This document shows positions 11,077 to 23,159 of a stretch of DNA of 64,000 nucleotides, piece after piece. Below the pieces are notes generated by a model. That model did not search any database. It was not told where the DNA came from and was given only the letters and a program-made list of their open reading frames with translations. Within the stretch, counting starts at the first letter, position 1, and each line of letters opens with the position of its first letter. The translations under genes and the position numbers were made by a program. Origin of the DNA: Nageia nagi (Eukaryota > Pinophyta); assembly GCA_050084985.1 (NCBI GenBank), contig JBITNC010000001.1, forward strand, positions 113,398,001-113,462,000. The letters run 5' to 3'.

Positions 11077-14000
11077 TCAACTTTTATAGGCAATGTACTC
11101 CACTGCTTCTTTGACATCGCCAATGCTTGCTCTTTTGCCACCAAAGGAGTCACGAATCTGCAGGAATTATGTAGAAATATTAGCATAAATTGGTAGCTGC
11201 TTCACATTCTTATTGATTAACAAGAAAAACTATTCAATTGACACAACAGCTAAGCTGTCAGTGAGCATAGTAGGTAGGCAGTCCATAGATGATAGCTAGA
11301 GAAGCTTATTTTTGTAAATTGGGTTGGTTATGGCCACAAATATGCTGCCATTGGATATATAATCAAAGCAAAGAATCCAACCTCTAGAGAGAGATGATCT
11401 AATAACAATATAAACACCCATGTCTTTAATGAATAACCAAAGGGTTGGACATATCCCTTGATTGTCTTTCTTCAATGCTTGTTTTTGTTACATGTTTTTC
11501 TCAATATGTGGTGTGCTCCCTCACAAAAGTATTTGGTAAAAGAATGCATACTTGGCCAAACTTTCCAGATTGGAGATTTGCCTTACAGTTGTCAATACTA
11601 TGGATAAAGCTAACTTGTTTATGTCCATGCATTGCTGCTGTTATAAAAAGAGCATTTGCAAATAGATATTTACAGACAACAAAGAGAAGCAAACCTTAGC
11701 TTGGAGCACTGCAACAAACGTCTTGTCCACCACAGAAGATTGGACAGAGTAACTGTCAAAGTGAAGAATTCTCAAAGTCTGCATTATGTCAAGCAATATA
11801 TCATGTCTCCAGGGACATTGTAGCTCTATTGAGATTTTGTCCTCTTCAATGAATGAAACCTTGACATCTAGAGCTGGATGTACTTTTATTTGAGAAGCTT
11901 GAAAATCAGAAAACTTCCTCTTCTCAGCTCTTTGGATTTTATATGGTGGCTTTGTAGCTGTCAATCCCCAACTGAGAACCCCATCTAAATACTGCACGTT
12001 GTCTACATTGCCTTCATGTCTTCCCATTCCATCTTCTGCACAGAACTGCATTGGTGAGTTGGGATTTTTGGTGCTTATTTCTGCCTCCATTCGCTTATTG
12101 GAAGTTTCTAGGTCCTCTACACGTCTCTGAAGTTGCCTTAGATACTCTATGGCATCCGATAAGATTGATGTCTTGTCCATCTGCACCAAGATGGTTAGGC
12201 ATAATAAGAACATGCATATAGTAAACTATTTTTATTCGAATTGGTTGTATTTCAAATAGTGCCTCTGTTTCAAGATAACATAAAGATGTGAAATTGAGTT
12301 TTGTTATCATATTCATTTCAACTTAATTGAAGCTTTGACAATGAAGAACTTTACTTATGGCATTCAACACAATTTGACTTCTCATGAAAAGACTTTACCT
12401 TGGTGACAAAGGGAACTAAAGATCGAAGAGCAAGAAACTTCTCATTCAATTTTTCTCTCCGCTTGCGCTCTGCTTGTACATGGCTACCACTTAAATCATC
12501 CTGCCCAATATTTTGACCCACTAATCTACTGTCAATGTCTTCTTCGATCAGTTTAGGTGAACTCCGGTCTCTATATTTGCTACTGAGATAACGGATGCCA
12601 AACAAAACCTTCTTCAATAATCTTTGAGGCGTAATTGCTGCTTTCCTATCAAAGACACCGTATCCTTTGTTTCTCCACTCTGTAAAACAGCCCTGATATG
12701 AAAATTGTGAATTCTCACACTTTCTTGGCTTTACATGAAATACACGTGAATCTGTTAATTCGCTGGCTTGTTGCTCTAATATAGAGGTCAAAGTTCGTGA
12801 ATAGTGAGTGTCATCTAATGTCTGGGATGCTGATTCTAGAATATTGTTAATAGCATTTGAGTTTTGTTCCAAGCCCAAAAGCACATGCATCTCTGGTTGT
12901 GAGTAAGTGCAAAACTGAGGGTCAACAATGGACTGAGATATACACTCACTTGGAATATCAGATGCTTGGAGTCCATGACTTGTGTCATCCTGCATATATG
13001 GCCAGTTCTCAAGTGAGGTAGGATCTACATTTACATGTTGATCATATTGTTTATTCTGAAGGACCTGCAAAGTTTCATTTCTGCTTGTTAAGGGAAATTC
13101 AGAACCAGGAATATTGGAACAATCCTCAGGAGATCCAGTATTATAATGCTCACATATTTCAACCTGCATAGGCTCATTTCTGAGCGGTGTATACTCTCTA
13201 GCCAATTTATCTTTCTGATCAAATGCTTGCAAAGGAAGTTGAATATCTTGAGAATTTTGTAAAAACTGTCCACATTCTTTAACAGAGGATCCACCATTAT
13301 TCCGAGCTATGCATACCACATTGTCAGGTGATATCAATCCTGTAACCAGCCCCACTTGATCTTTGTCGTCTCTGTCTAAGACTTGGCAGCTAGAAGTTGA
13401 TTGATCTGAACATATTGGTCTCCGATGGTCCATGAAAAAACTCATGATGTGTTGAACAAGATTCGGATCTTCTCTTACCTGGCAAAAAAGGTTGGAGGAT
13501 ATCAAATTTAGTTTGGAGGATATTCAAAATTGTTTCCATCTCCGTGAAGTCATAATCAATTAATTCACAAGGCAACAATTACAAATATGGAGTCCATCAG
13601 GAAATTCCTTGGATCACCACAAATGTTGAGGGATATCAAATTTAGTTTGGAGGATATGCAAAATGGTTTCCATCTCTGTGAAGTTATAATCAATTAATTC
13701 ACAATGCAATATTCACAAATATGGGGCCCATCAGGAAATTCCCTGGATCACTACTGTGCTTTTTGAATGGTAAAGAGTGTTTTTTAACCTTAAACCAACA
13801 TCCTCCTGAATTAGCAGAGGAAGAATAAATCATATATATCATAATTAAGGAAATAAGGGCTACTAGGATCCAAGTGTGAAGAGAGTAAGCATATTACCAT
13901 TTCTGTCACACCAACTTCAAGTACACCATCTGCAAGAGGAATGCATACAACAGTCTGCAACAAGATACAAACCCTGACAGTCAAACCAAGTCGGGTAGAT

Positions 14001-17000
14001 ATGCAGTAAAACAAAAGCTAAAGAGGAAACTGAAAAATACCTGAATAGAAGCGCTCTGAAGGAAAGCATTAATGTTTTCCACAGAAAGGGAAACAAATTT
14101 ACAAATAAATAACCAATGTTAGTACCAAGCAGATTATGGATGAAATATGCTGAACAAATTTACGTTAAAATGAGTTTAATTGGACTAACACCATGTTAAA
14201 AATGAGAAAAAACAAAAGAAATGTCAGATCAAGTATAAGGAAATTCAATTACTCGAATCTTCCATCTTAGAAAATTCAATAAGATGAAAGGTATTTTTGT
14301 ACTGACATAATTCTATTAATTCAATTTTTAACAATAAGCAGTATACATTACAGGACCATATTTGATAATGTTCAATTTATGAAAGTTTGCAATTCATTTA
14401 TGAATCACCAAAGATAGCATCTTTGATAATTATTGTCTCTTTGTGTTGGATCAAGAAGCCTATATGTCTTGGTCTCTTCACTAAACTCAAATAAAATTGC
14501 ATGTTTCCCTTTTGTCTCAGTTCTGTCTCTGGTTCTATAGTACATCTGTGATTCATGACAATCAAATACATGGATATGCTTTTCCTACAGCCTTATATCA
14601 GTTGACACCTCTTCAAATGATATGTTTTCAATGCCATAGCAACATTTCTGAAAGTGAGTACAAACCTCTATATATAGTTTCTTCGCAAAGCAGTAAGTAG
14701 TTTTTTTTGCCTTTAAGAATGCTTCTCGCCATTTCTAACTATTCTGATTTTATATTATGCAAAACATTTTGACTCTGGAGTATCAAAGGAAGTTAAGACC
14801 TGCAACACCACACTTTTGTAACTGTTACCAACTCTCAGTCTAAAAAACTTTGATCTTCGTCCCACTCTCCTGTTGAGTTGAGGATAGACCATGAATCATG
14901 TTATGTTTTTCCCTTACGCTCCGAACTTCCTCCTTCTTAATACAACTTATTCTACAAAAGGTCTCTCTAAAAAATGTCAATACCCCATGGACCAATTACA
15001 ACACTAACCAGTGATATCCTGAATTCTAGCCTAAGTGATCTACCTTCGAGCTACTCGTCCCATTGTTTAAGCATTTTTACTTGGAGGGTGGTTGATCTTA
15101 ATTTTTTTTCTCATGCACATTCCCCATCAAAATTGGCTTCATGTTAAATCAACTCTCAACATGGCAATAATTTTGCAAACTTAAAGATTTATTCTCTTAT
15201 AGGTGGTTTCCCCTGCCCTCGTAACATTCCAACAGGTTGTGATCCAACCATCTGAATATATAGAACCAAAATACATTAAAAAAACTACATTCATCTACTA
15301 AGATATTGAAATGAGTTGATAGAATTACCTTAGCAAGAAGAGCACGTGGGAAAAATTTGCTATCTGCTTCATTGGCTTGGCAGAGCCACACAAGATGTCC
15401 ATTTGCAAAGGCCCGTCCAGGTAATCTACAAACATCATCCACGAAACACTCACATTATGAACAGAGATATCCCAATTGCTAACTTTAAATGTTTTAAGAT
15501 CAAGAAAAACAGCCATTAATTTTTTTAGTACATTTTTTCTCCTGTGAAGAGGAGGAAAATTAATATAAATTAAACCTCTACATTCAATAAATATAAAAGA
15601 AGTTGGTGAATAATTTCCATTGTGAAGATTCAAGTTGAAATACCATTGCTACAAATTTTGAAGGTTTCTTTTTTCCAATAATATTGTATAGATTTTTTCC
15701 TTTTTTTTTTGTTACACACGCATCCAGTTCATACAACTCACATATTTAACGTAAAGATTGAAATTCAGGATTTGCTTGTGATTATTGCAGTCATCTCAAG
15801 GTTCAACCACTGCGCTGCGCCTACTGAAACATTCTATAGATTTTTATTTTTAATTTTAAATGATTTAATTAAAAGTTTAATAAGTTTATAATATTATTTT
15901 ATTTAGAATTAAAAAATAAAATTTTAAACATTATGTAATACAAAATGTAAATTAGAAAAAATTTAATGTCAAACATTTATATGATTGATACCTTTAAACT
16001 TTAGTTAGATCATTATATTTTTAATATTGGAATCTTAGTCTATATCAATAAATTAAATTTAAAAATAATTTAAAAAATAATCAATGATGATCATTGGTTG
16101 TATAGTATCTCATTTTTAAACAGTAAAATAATAATTTTTTAATATTTATTGTTTAAATAGATAAAAACTTAACCTAAAATATAAGGGAAAGATAGTGTTA
16201 ATCTAAACATTATATATTAGTTTTACTTTAAAGAATAAAATTAACATATTGAAATTTAGAATGAATAATTTATATTTATTTAAAAAATAAAAATTATTTT
16301 AAAAAAATAATTAATGAAATAAATAAATTATAACAAATTAATCAATTTAAAAAGCTATTCATTTATAATGAATTCTCTTAAACTTTTTTAAGATTTAATT
16401 TAAAAAATAAATATAATAATAAATAATATATTGAAAAAACTTTCATACTAATTTAAAAAACAAATTATTATTTTTAATTTATAAATTAAATTCAAGAAAA
16501 AAACATAAATAAGAAACAATAAAATTAAAATTTTAAACATATTTACTAACATTGTATAAAATATTAACCTAATCTACTGAAAAGTTAAATATATTCTTAA
16601 AGATAATTCATTAAATAAATAATATATTATTTATCTAAATTTTTATTTTTAAAATTAAATTCTATGTTCGTTAATATACAATCATCCCATAAACTGCAGT
16701 TAATCTCCCGTGATCGTTAGTATACTTTCTTTCTTTACTACCTCTGAAGTATGATCACTATCTATGTCTTTGCTATTAAATTACTGCTAGATCACTATCT
16801 ATCTTTTTAAGTATTAGATTCCTGCCTGTTGAATTATAGCAGAAACAATCGAAACGAGAAAACACCCAAACAACTTTCACAAAGATGTTTTCTTTTTTGC
16901 ACAAAAGAGTACAGTACCCAACAGTATGAATGAGGCATACGACTGATTCGAGAGAGAAATATTGGACAAGGCTTTCCAGCTTTGTAAAGGCCTGGATATT

Positions 17001-18884
17001 AACTGCAAGGTTGAGTATGTGCATCCATCGTACATACAGAACCAAGGAATCTCCAGATTTTGGCATGCTCAGTTGGTTTTACCAGATAATGTATCACTTG
17101 CCCAAATACCAGTTCTGCACTTTTCAGAGTATGAAGATGTTTGTGAACTGAGTATATATCCCGTACGACATGCCTGACATACATTCCCAGGCAATCGACA
17201 TTAATAGACAAAACGTATATTGATAGATGGATTGGCAGTGCCAGAGAATAGACATGAAAGGACTCTTTATTAAGGCTGTTAGGTTCTTACAAATTAGCCC
17301 GACTCCTGACATACGAAGAACGTTTATATAGAGTATACCGGACAACAATGAGACTTGGAGTTGGTTTTATCATTATTCGTTTTTGTACAATGCGATGTAC
17401 AGTATGTTTATAGACTGTATTCTTGATCATCCAAAAGAACATGAAGCGTGAATCGGGATGTAGAGTGGAGCCCAAGGTATCTTCTCCCTCGAACGAGTAC
17501 AAACTAAACGTCCATGGCACCCCATACATACCCAGTGCCTGCAGCCGCAGCGCCCGCACAATTGACAGTGGCAATGTTTTAACAAAGCTGCTTGAAGAAT
17601 CATGAGATGATGAAGTTTTTGGCGCTACGCAGAAAACATCACAACCTATAGACAGGACGGGACAGCGATCAGATTTTTAATGAATTTAGTGGATCCCTTT
17701 AGGAACCCTAGACAAAAGAAAATGTGTCGTAAGTGTGCCTGAAATCTGTGATAACTTGGCCGTCCGAGTCAGTCTGCGAGGAATCAACTATTCAGACGGA
17801 ACTGTACAAAGCTTTATGTCACATATTATAGGCAAGTTTTTTTGCTAGCTTGGGCTCTTCCTGCTCTTGATTAATCAATCACCAAGAGGGTTTCAACTTT
17901 CATGGTTCACCTCGAGACCAATCTCAAATGTTTTAATGATAGCCAACTTTCCAGTCTTATACAATCTAAACGAAATGCTGAAGAATCTAGAAAATTATTT
18001 CTTCCAATTGATTCGAAGATTAGGTTTCTCATGGTTAGGACGAATATATGAAACTCACTGGAATCTTTGAAGGTTTTCAAAAACACACAGACCAAGTTGA
18101 GTAGTCCGTTATGAATTCTAGCAACGATGGCAAGTTATGGTTTCGATTCTCTACATGAAAAAAGAAAAAAAAAATGCAGCACAATGGGTCTGTGCTTAAA
18201 AATGAATAACTCAAACACAGCGATTGATATAATGTAACAGGTACCCACCCCACACCAGGCGCAAAAGTGTAGGACATGCAGACGAGGTAGTACCACTCGG
18301 TGTCGGTGAGATCCTCGGGCGACAACGCTGCACAGGGTCTCCGGGCAGGCGGGCTGGACTCCCCCGCGGACAAAGTGTGGTAAAGCTCTCTTAATTGCAG
18401 AGTCCTCTGCAGGCAAAGCTCCTCAGGACTCAACTCCATCGGCTGCACCGTCTTCCTCGTCTTTATTTCCCCATTATAGTATCCATCGCTCCACTCCAAC
18501 ACTCTACAAAATCATCTTAAGTATCTTAGATATATATCTAAAAACATTAAGAAGTATAGCGTATTTCATTTCACCATCAGCTTAGATATCTTAGATATAT
18601 ATCTTAAAAAATCGAGAAATATAACCTATTTCATTTCACCATCAGCTTAGATATGTTATATATATATCTTAAAACGTAGAAAAGTATCAACCTATCTCAT
18701 TTCTTAGATACCTAAACCAATGAATGTACAGATACATACGCTTCTTGGGAGAGATTTGCCAGAAGATGGAATATGTCCACTGAAGACTTTGAACAACTGC
18801 TCCAAGCTGCTTCTGCATTAGTTGGTTTCTGCTACCCATGCCCAATGCCTCCGTTTCAGAAGAAGAATCCATAGCCAAACACAT
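11077..18884 (-). CDS. bHLH transcription factor, subgroup IIIf (TT8/GL3/EGL3/R-like)
   Basis: Predicted 737-residue protein from eight exons: 18740-18884, 18249-18501, 15329-15425, 14041-14055, 13898-13954, 12399-13478, 11695-12180 and 11077-11157. All junctions are GT-AG and the frame stays open (2214 nt with stop). The bHLH-MYC_N domain spans about residues 20-215 ([76 protein letters not shown]). The middle is acidic and variable. The bHLH is at about 522-572, with basic residues H522, E526 and R530, predicting E-box binding. A C-terminal ACT-like dimerisation region covers about 650-737 and ends [12 protein letters not shown]. Such proteins act in the nucleus with R2R3-MYB and WD40 partners on flavonoid genes and, in angiosperms, epidermal cell fate. 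Met1 gives MCLAMDSS; Met5 is an equally possible start. Subgroup assignment is strong; the exact orthologue is not settled. Confidence 0.93.
13492..13757 (-). repeat. 134-bp tandem duplication in bHLH intron 5
   Basis: Two adjacent copies begin at 13492 and 13626 (GGATATC at 13497 and 13631, spacing 134). They share landmarks such as AATCAATTAATTCACAA and CCATCAGGAAATTCC. The array ends 14 bp before the acceptor side of exon 6 (13478). The copies differ by scattered substitutions. Confidence 0.85.
14041..14055 (-). other. 15-nt microexon (exon 4) of the bHLH gene
   Basis: It encodes Ser-Ala-Ser-Ile-Gln, the residues that family alignments require between FPRALLAK (exon 3) and TVVCIP (exon 5). 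It is preceded on the minus strand by TTTCCTTCAG and followed by GTATTTTTC. Both neighbouring exons are in phase 0 here, so skipping would remove five residues without a frameshift. The intron after it is only 86 bp. Confidence 0.9.
15426..18248 (-). other. large intron 2 of the bHLH gene with embedded foreign-looking segments
   Basis: This is the longest intron (2823 bp). The part 15840-16680 is extremely AT-rich. The part 16680-17860 has clearly more balanced base composition and several open frames on both strands, which suggests inserted gene-derived DNA. No transposon ends were identified. Confidence 0.6.
16947..17180 (+). pseudogene. coding-like segment inside intron 2, unidentified
   Basis: A plus-strand frame opens after a stop at 16944-16946 and runs to TGA at 17178-17180 (77 codons, no needed ATG). 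Its composition looks protein-like, with Cys, Trp, His and Tyr spread through it and motifs such as [18 protein letters not shown] and [13 protein letters not shown]. It is antisense to the host gene. A second frame at 17423-17605 is also protein-like. I do not recognise a family; an exon captured from another gene is one explanation, chance another. Confidence 0.3.
18519..18712 (-). repeat. about 64-bp tandem repeat, three units, in intron 1
   Basis: Units carry the block GATATATATCT followed by a variable linker, then CTATTTCATTTC and (two units) ACCATCAGCTTAGATAT. The GATATATATCT block is at about 18529, 18593 and 18657. Together they fill most of the 238-bp first intron. Confidence 0.8.
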
Positions 18885-19700
18885 TCTCTTAAAACTCTCT
18901 GATCAACACACACAATGGCTGAAACAATTGCAACGTCTTCATTAAACAGAACTGGGTGACCAAAAATGGAAAAATCACCCCATCCCTCTTTCTTTTTCCA
19001 TGTCCTTACTACTTCAGCCTCTGTCTATAACTGACCTGAGCTCTGCTGGGCAATGGGTAATTGGATTCTACGGCATTTGACGTGTACTTTTTCCATTTTC
19101 TGGTGGAAGAGACAGACCACCTAATCAACACTGCAGAGCTCCTGTCCCTTCGATCTTTACGATGCCCAGTAAACTATAAGTCAACAATAATAAAAACCCA
19201 GTTTTGACTGGCTGGCGGATACCGCATTAATCATCCCCAATATCACTTTTCTCACGTGGCCACCCTGATAGCTTTTTTCCGATCTAAAACGACCGCCTGA
19301 GTGCACAGTAAAACCAACCCATCTTCGAATCCGATCCGGAGATTTTCAAGCTTTCCTGTTGTTAGATAGAGATAAGAATGTTAGCCGATTGGGTATTTTA
19401 ATTCAAAAAAGTTTTTGAAAAGCCTTAGAGGCCGCCGTAAAAGGGGAAGAGAAAGGGCCCCGCGGCCCGCTTTTCGATTTGAATATGTGTTTTTTGGCTC
19501 TTGGAGTTTGCAGAGCCAATGATTTTGTCTGTTTGGTGTTATCATACTTACCTGGCTTGGGCTTCGGGCAGAGAATTTTTTGGTGCTTTCTAGAATGGAA
19601 GATCGTGTGCATACACGTTAATCTGCGTGAGACAAGAATAGATATTATCATTATACCAAAGCTAATGCCTAGTGGATTCTGGCCATCAATGCTTTAGGAC
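18885..19700 (-). promoter_or_regulatory. 5' region of the bHLH gene: probable leader intron and promoter
   Basis: On the minus strand a perfect splice donor CAG|GTAAGTAT sits at 19552/19551. A good acceptor, TTGTTTCAG, ends at 18919, just upstream of the ATG. This predicts a non-coding first exon ending at 19552 and a 633-bp leader intron. A TATA-like TATAATG is at 19649-19655, which would place the start near 19620. A G-box CACGTGGC lies at 19253-19260 on the plus strand, with further ACGT (TTGACGTG near 19077) and MYB-type (CCAACC near 19314) motifs. If the leader intron is real, these are intronic. Confidence 0.45.
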
Positions 19701-20925
19701 TAACGCCCGGTTGCTGTACAACTAACTATGCAAATTCCTTCCTGTTGGGTTTTGAGTTTGCACAGGATAATCATGCCTTTTTAACGTCTTTTTTTTGAAG
19801 ATCCAAATCCAATTGGTCTCTAAGGTTTTCAAATCAGATAAAATTATAAGATTGATTAGACTTGCTGGCGTAGATAAGGCCGAATAGGACACAATGAGGA
19901 ATTTATGACAACCGCCTCCTAAATGACAACAGATATTTTAACAAGATGATTACTTTTTTAATATTGACAATTTTGTTATAAAATAGATAGACATGTCTTT
20001 TAAAGAAAAGAGTGAAAGTTTTTATATTAGAGATTTAAATTGGAGATCACAAATGGTCATAATAAAAAATAGGGCAAAATAAAAGCTGTAAAAGATACGT
20101 TCGAATACAAAAGAGCGTCATAATACTGATAAGACAAAAAAGTATAGGAGTAGTGTCGAAATACTAGCATTAAAATGCAAAGATGTCGAAATAGAATGGT
20201 AGTGACGGTACAATATGAGACAAAGAGTACTATAATATTGATTAGGTATTTAAATATTGAATGTGCGAATGCATACACGAAGAGCTCCAGAATCCAATGT
20301 TGGTATCTGAGACAACGCGTCGGAGTTCAAAGATGGAAAGCATCAAAATCTGAGATAAAGAGATCCAGAATACTATGCAAGGGTGGAAATGAAATGTGTA
20401 CAAAATTTTGTATACATAAATTACAGATCTCCAGAAATAGAAGCGTCCGGAACAAGATCAGGTTTTTGGGTGGCTTTTCCCCTAGAAATAAATCTTTGGA
20501 GAGCTTAAATGTTATTTTCAAACTATTCACCATTCACATGGTTATATTTTTAGTGAGTGTTTTGCATTCCTCGTTTTTTACTATGGAATATTTTTCTATT
20601 TCTATCTTTCTAGATTATCCATATTATTAAGAATGAAATAGTTTAATAAAGATATTTTACGAGGTTTTTCTCTTCAAATCTTATTTGTATGTCTTTTTTC
20701 AGTTTAATTAAACACTTTTGCTCATTCAAAAGCCCAGGGATTTAATTCTGTTAACATGGTCGAAATTTGACGGTCGTCTTGAACGTTTTTGGCCTTTTTA
20801 AACGTTTTTTACAACCCTTTTCTCTCTTCTAACCATCACATACGAAAAATATATATTTTATTACCAGGGAAAATATATATATAATAAAAAAAATTAAATT
20901 CATTAATTCTTTTTCAAATATTCAT

Positions 20926-20927
<2 letters not shown>
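19700..20927. other. spacer, no supported gene
   Basis: A 151-codon plus-strand frame at 20175-20630 is the longest open frame here, but it has no recognisable domain and sits in low-complexity, purine-rich sequence. I treat it as non-coding. Confidence 0.4.

Positions 20928-20960
<33 letters not shown>
20928..20960. repeat. (TA)n microsatellite
   Basis: Uninterrupted alternating TA of about 33 bp. Confidence 0.95.
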
Positions 20961-20964
<4 letters not shown>

Positions 20965-21383
20965 CAAAATATTTATATTTAATCTACACAAAACTATTTT
21001 TATTATATTATCAATGTATTTAGAAAAACTTAAAAAAATTAACCATATTTTCATGGACATTGCAATATTAAAAACATTTACGGATAGGTACATATGTGTC
21101 AGCTTTTCGTTATTTTACATTCAAGAAATAAATGGCTCAGGTTTTCGTTATTCTCCATGCATCTCATGTAGATATGTGGGCCCAATATATTCCATTTTTG
21201 TAAATTTTATTATGTTAGAATCTTATTTTGCAATGTTTGTTGTAGAGATTAAAAATTGATTTTATTCAATTAATAATAATTGCATAATAGTATAAATTAA
21301 ATTTATAACAATCATCAATGTAATTTAGTTATTACATATGATTTTTAATACTACTAAATTTGAATTCGAAACGTAGTTACAAA

Positions 21384-21473
21384 TAGGATAATTATTAACA
21401 AGATGGATCAACAAGCGAAAGCTTTGCACCCAAAGATCAATAAAGCTCTCTTCCAACAAGTAGGATAATTATT
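21384..21473. repeat. 13-bp direct repeats flanking a 64-bp segment
   Basis: TAGGATAATTATT occurs at 21384-21396 and 21461-21473. The enclosed 64 bp is less AT-rich than its surroundings and has a short open frame beginning MDQQAKALHPKINKALFQQ. It could be a small insertion with a target duplication or a local duplication. Confidence 0.55.
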
Positions 21474-21489
21474 CATCTTATTCAATTTC

Positions 21490-22190
21490 ATTATTGTTCT
21501 TAGCTATTATCATTGAGTTAAGAAACAAGTTTGATAGATACTTATGATTATTTAATTATTGAACCTCTTTTAAGTATCTATAGAATTGCTTGTTAAATGG
21601 AAGGACTTGACATAAAAAAGATGCTACATGGGAGGAAAAAACTGAACTAAAGGATTTTCCATAGATAAAATATTTGGGGATATATATTTTCAATGGATAG
21701 AGGCACATTATGACCCTTGCATAACTACATAATTAACCTTGATATCATTGAAGTTGGCTATAGGTCATAAATATTAATGTCTTAGTTATATTAACATATA
21801 AATAGGAGTATTGGTTAGAGCCATAAATATCATATTATCATTATTGTTCTTAAAAATTGTTGTTGAGTTAAGAAACAAGATTGATATATACTTATGTTTA
21901 TTTAATTATTGAATCTCTTATCAATATTTATAGAATTACTTTTCAAATGAAAGGGTTTGACATAAAAAAAGATGTTATATGGGAGGAAAAAACTAAACTA
22001 AAGGATTTTTCATAGATAAAATATTTTGGGATAAATATTTTTAATGGGTAGAGGCATGCTATGACCCTTGCATAACTACATAATTAGCCTTGATATCATT
22101 GTAAGTTGGCTATAGGTCATAAAGATTAGTGTATTCATTATATTAATGTATAAATATGAGTATTAGTTAGACCCATAAATATTATATTAG
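21490..22190 (+). repeat. two tandem 350-bp units, each ending with a TATA box
   Basis: Copies start at 21490 and 21840 with the same ATTATTGTTCTTA. Shared internal landmarks include GGGAGGAAAAAACT and CTATGACCCTTGCATAACTA-like sequence. TATAAATA occurs at 21797-21804 and again at 22149-22156. The following sequence to about 22350 looks like an LTR R-U5 (T-rich, no coding), so this may be a duplicated U3 of an otherwise lost LTR. That last point is inference. Confidence 0.7.
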
Positions 22191-22349
22191 CATTTATCTA
22201 ATTAGGTATCTTTACATATTTGGGAGATCAAGCCCCTCAAAGTCGAAATATCTTTTTTAATCTCTTGTTGATTTCTCGTTGTGAACTTTTATTACTCATT
22301 GTTCTTGCATATTATTATATATTGTGATTGGTTACTCATGATTATTAAA

Positions 22350-23159
22350 ATTATAAAACTCAAATGTTATTTTTAATTTTATTTTTTTATTTTTGTAATA
22401 GTTGGATTGTAACAAATCCTATAAAGGGAACACTTAGGCTTATCATTTTTATGTCATATACAAGTCACAAACATCACATATTGATATTATGCTAACTCTT
22501 CTATACATTAGTATTTAGTGATTAAGACTTGATATTATCTTTAGCAAATTAGCATCCTATATCCTTAACATTTTGGTATGACTAGCTTCATTCACATTCA
22601 ATATAAAATTCATATATGTACATGTAGACATCTAAAAATGATTTATTATTAATTAATAAATTATATTTAGTCATCTCAAAAGATTAAATAACAATATAAC
22701 GAGAATCAAGGCTAATGTATTATTATAATGCTATATCATGTGCTAAGTTTAATGCAATATTATTTATCATTATTTATTCTAGAAATATCTTGATATTACA
22801 AAGATCATATTCTATTGCTATAGGTTGGCCTTCACTCCTTTATATATCCTTGTAGGTTATAAAAGGAGGAGTTGGAGGTTGACATTTTCTATTGAATCTC
22901 TTTGATATGTAGTTGTTCATACATTATACTATACTTACAATATCTTTCAATGCCATCTATTTGAGAATATGTTATTCTTTGAGCTTATGTTATTTTCTAT
23001 CTTCATTATTGGCCTTCATATTGTAAATACCACAATGTAAGTGAAGTGTGAGGACTACAACCATGATGTCCATTTTGTTACTTTCTATGATCTATAGAGA
23101 CAAATATGGAGGATTTCAAGCATATATCCAATTCATTGAATAACCATTTGACTTCATCA
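22350..23159. other. AT-rich spacer, nothing recognised
   Basis: No open frame, repeat or RNA signal that I can support. Confidence 0.5.

Noticed and set aside
16962-17211. Alternative minus-strand frames across 16776-17348
   Set aside because: Overlapping frames of similar length on both strands; no splice-consistent extension of the bHLH exons uses them.
19545-19580. Match of ATACTTACCTGG to the 5' end of U1 snRNA
   Set aside because: Only the first 12 bases agree; the following sequence lacks U1 stem-loops and the upstream region lacks plant snRNA promoter elements. The same bases on the other strand form a consensus splice donor, which explains them.
20175-20630. 151-codon plus-strand open frame
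   Set aside because: Longest open frame in its area, but low complexity, no recognisable motif, and ends in hydrophobic AT-rich codons typical of non-coding DNA.
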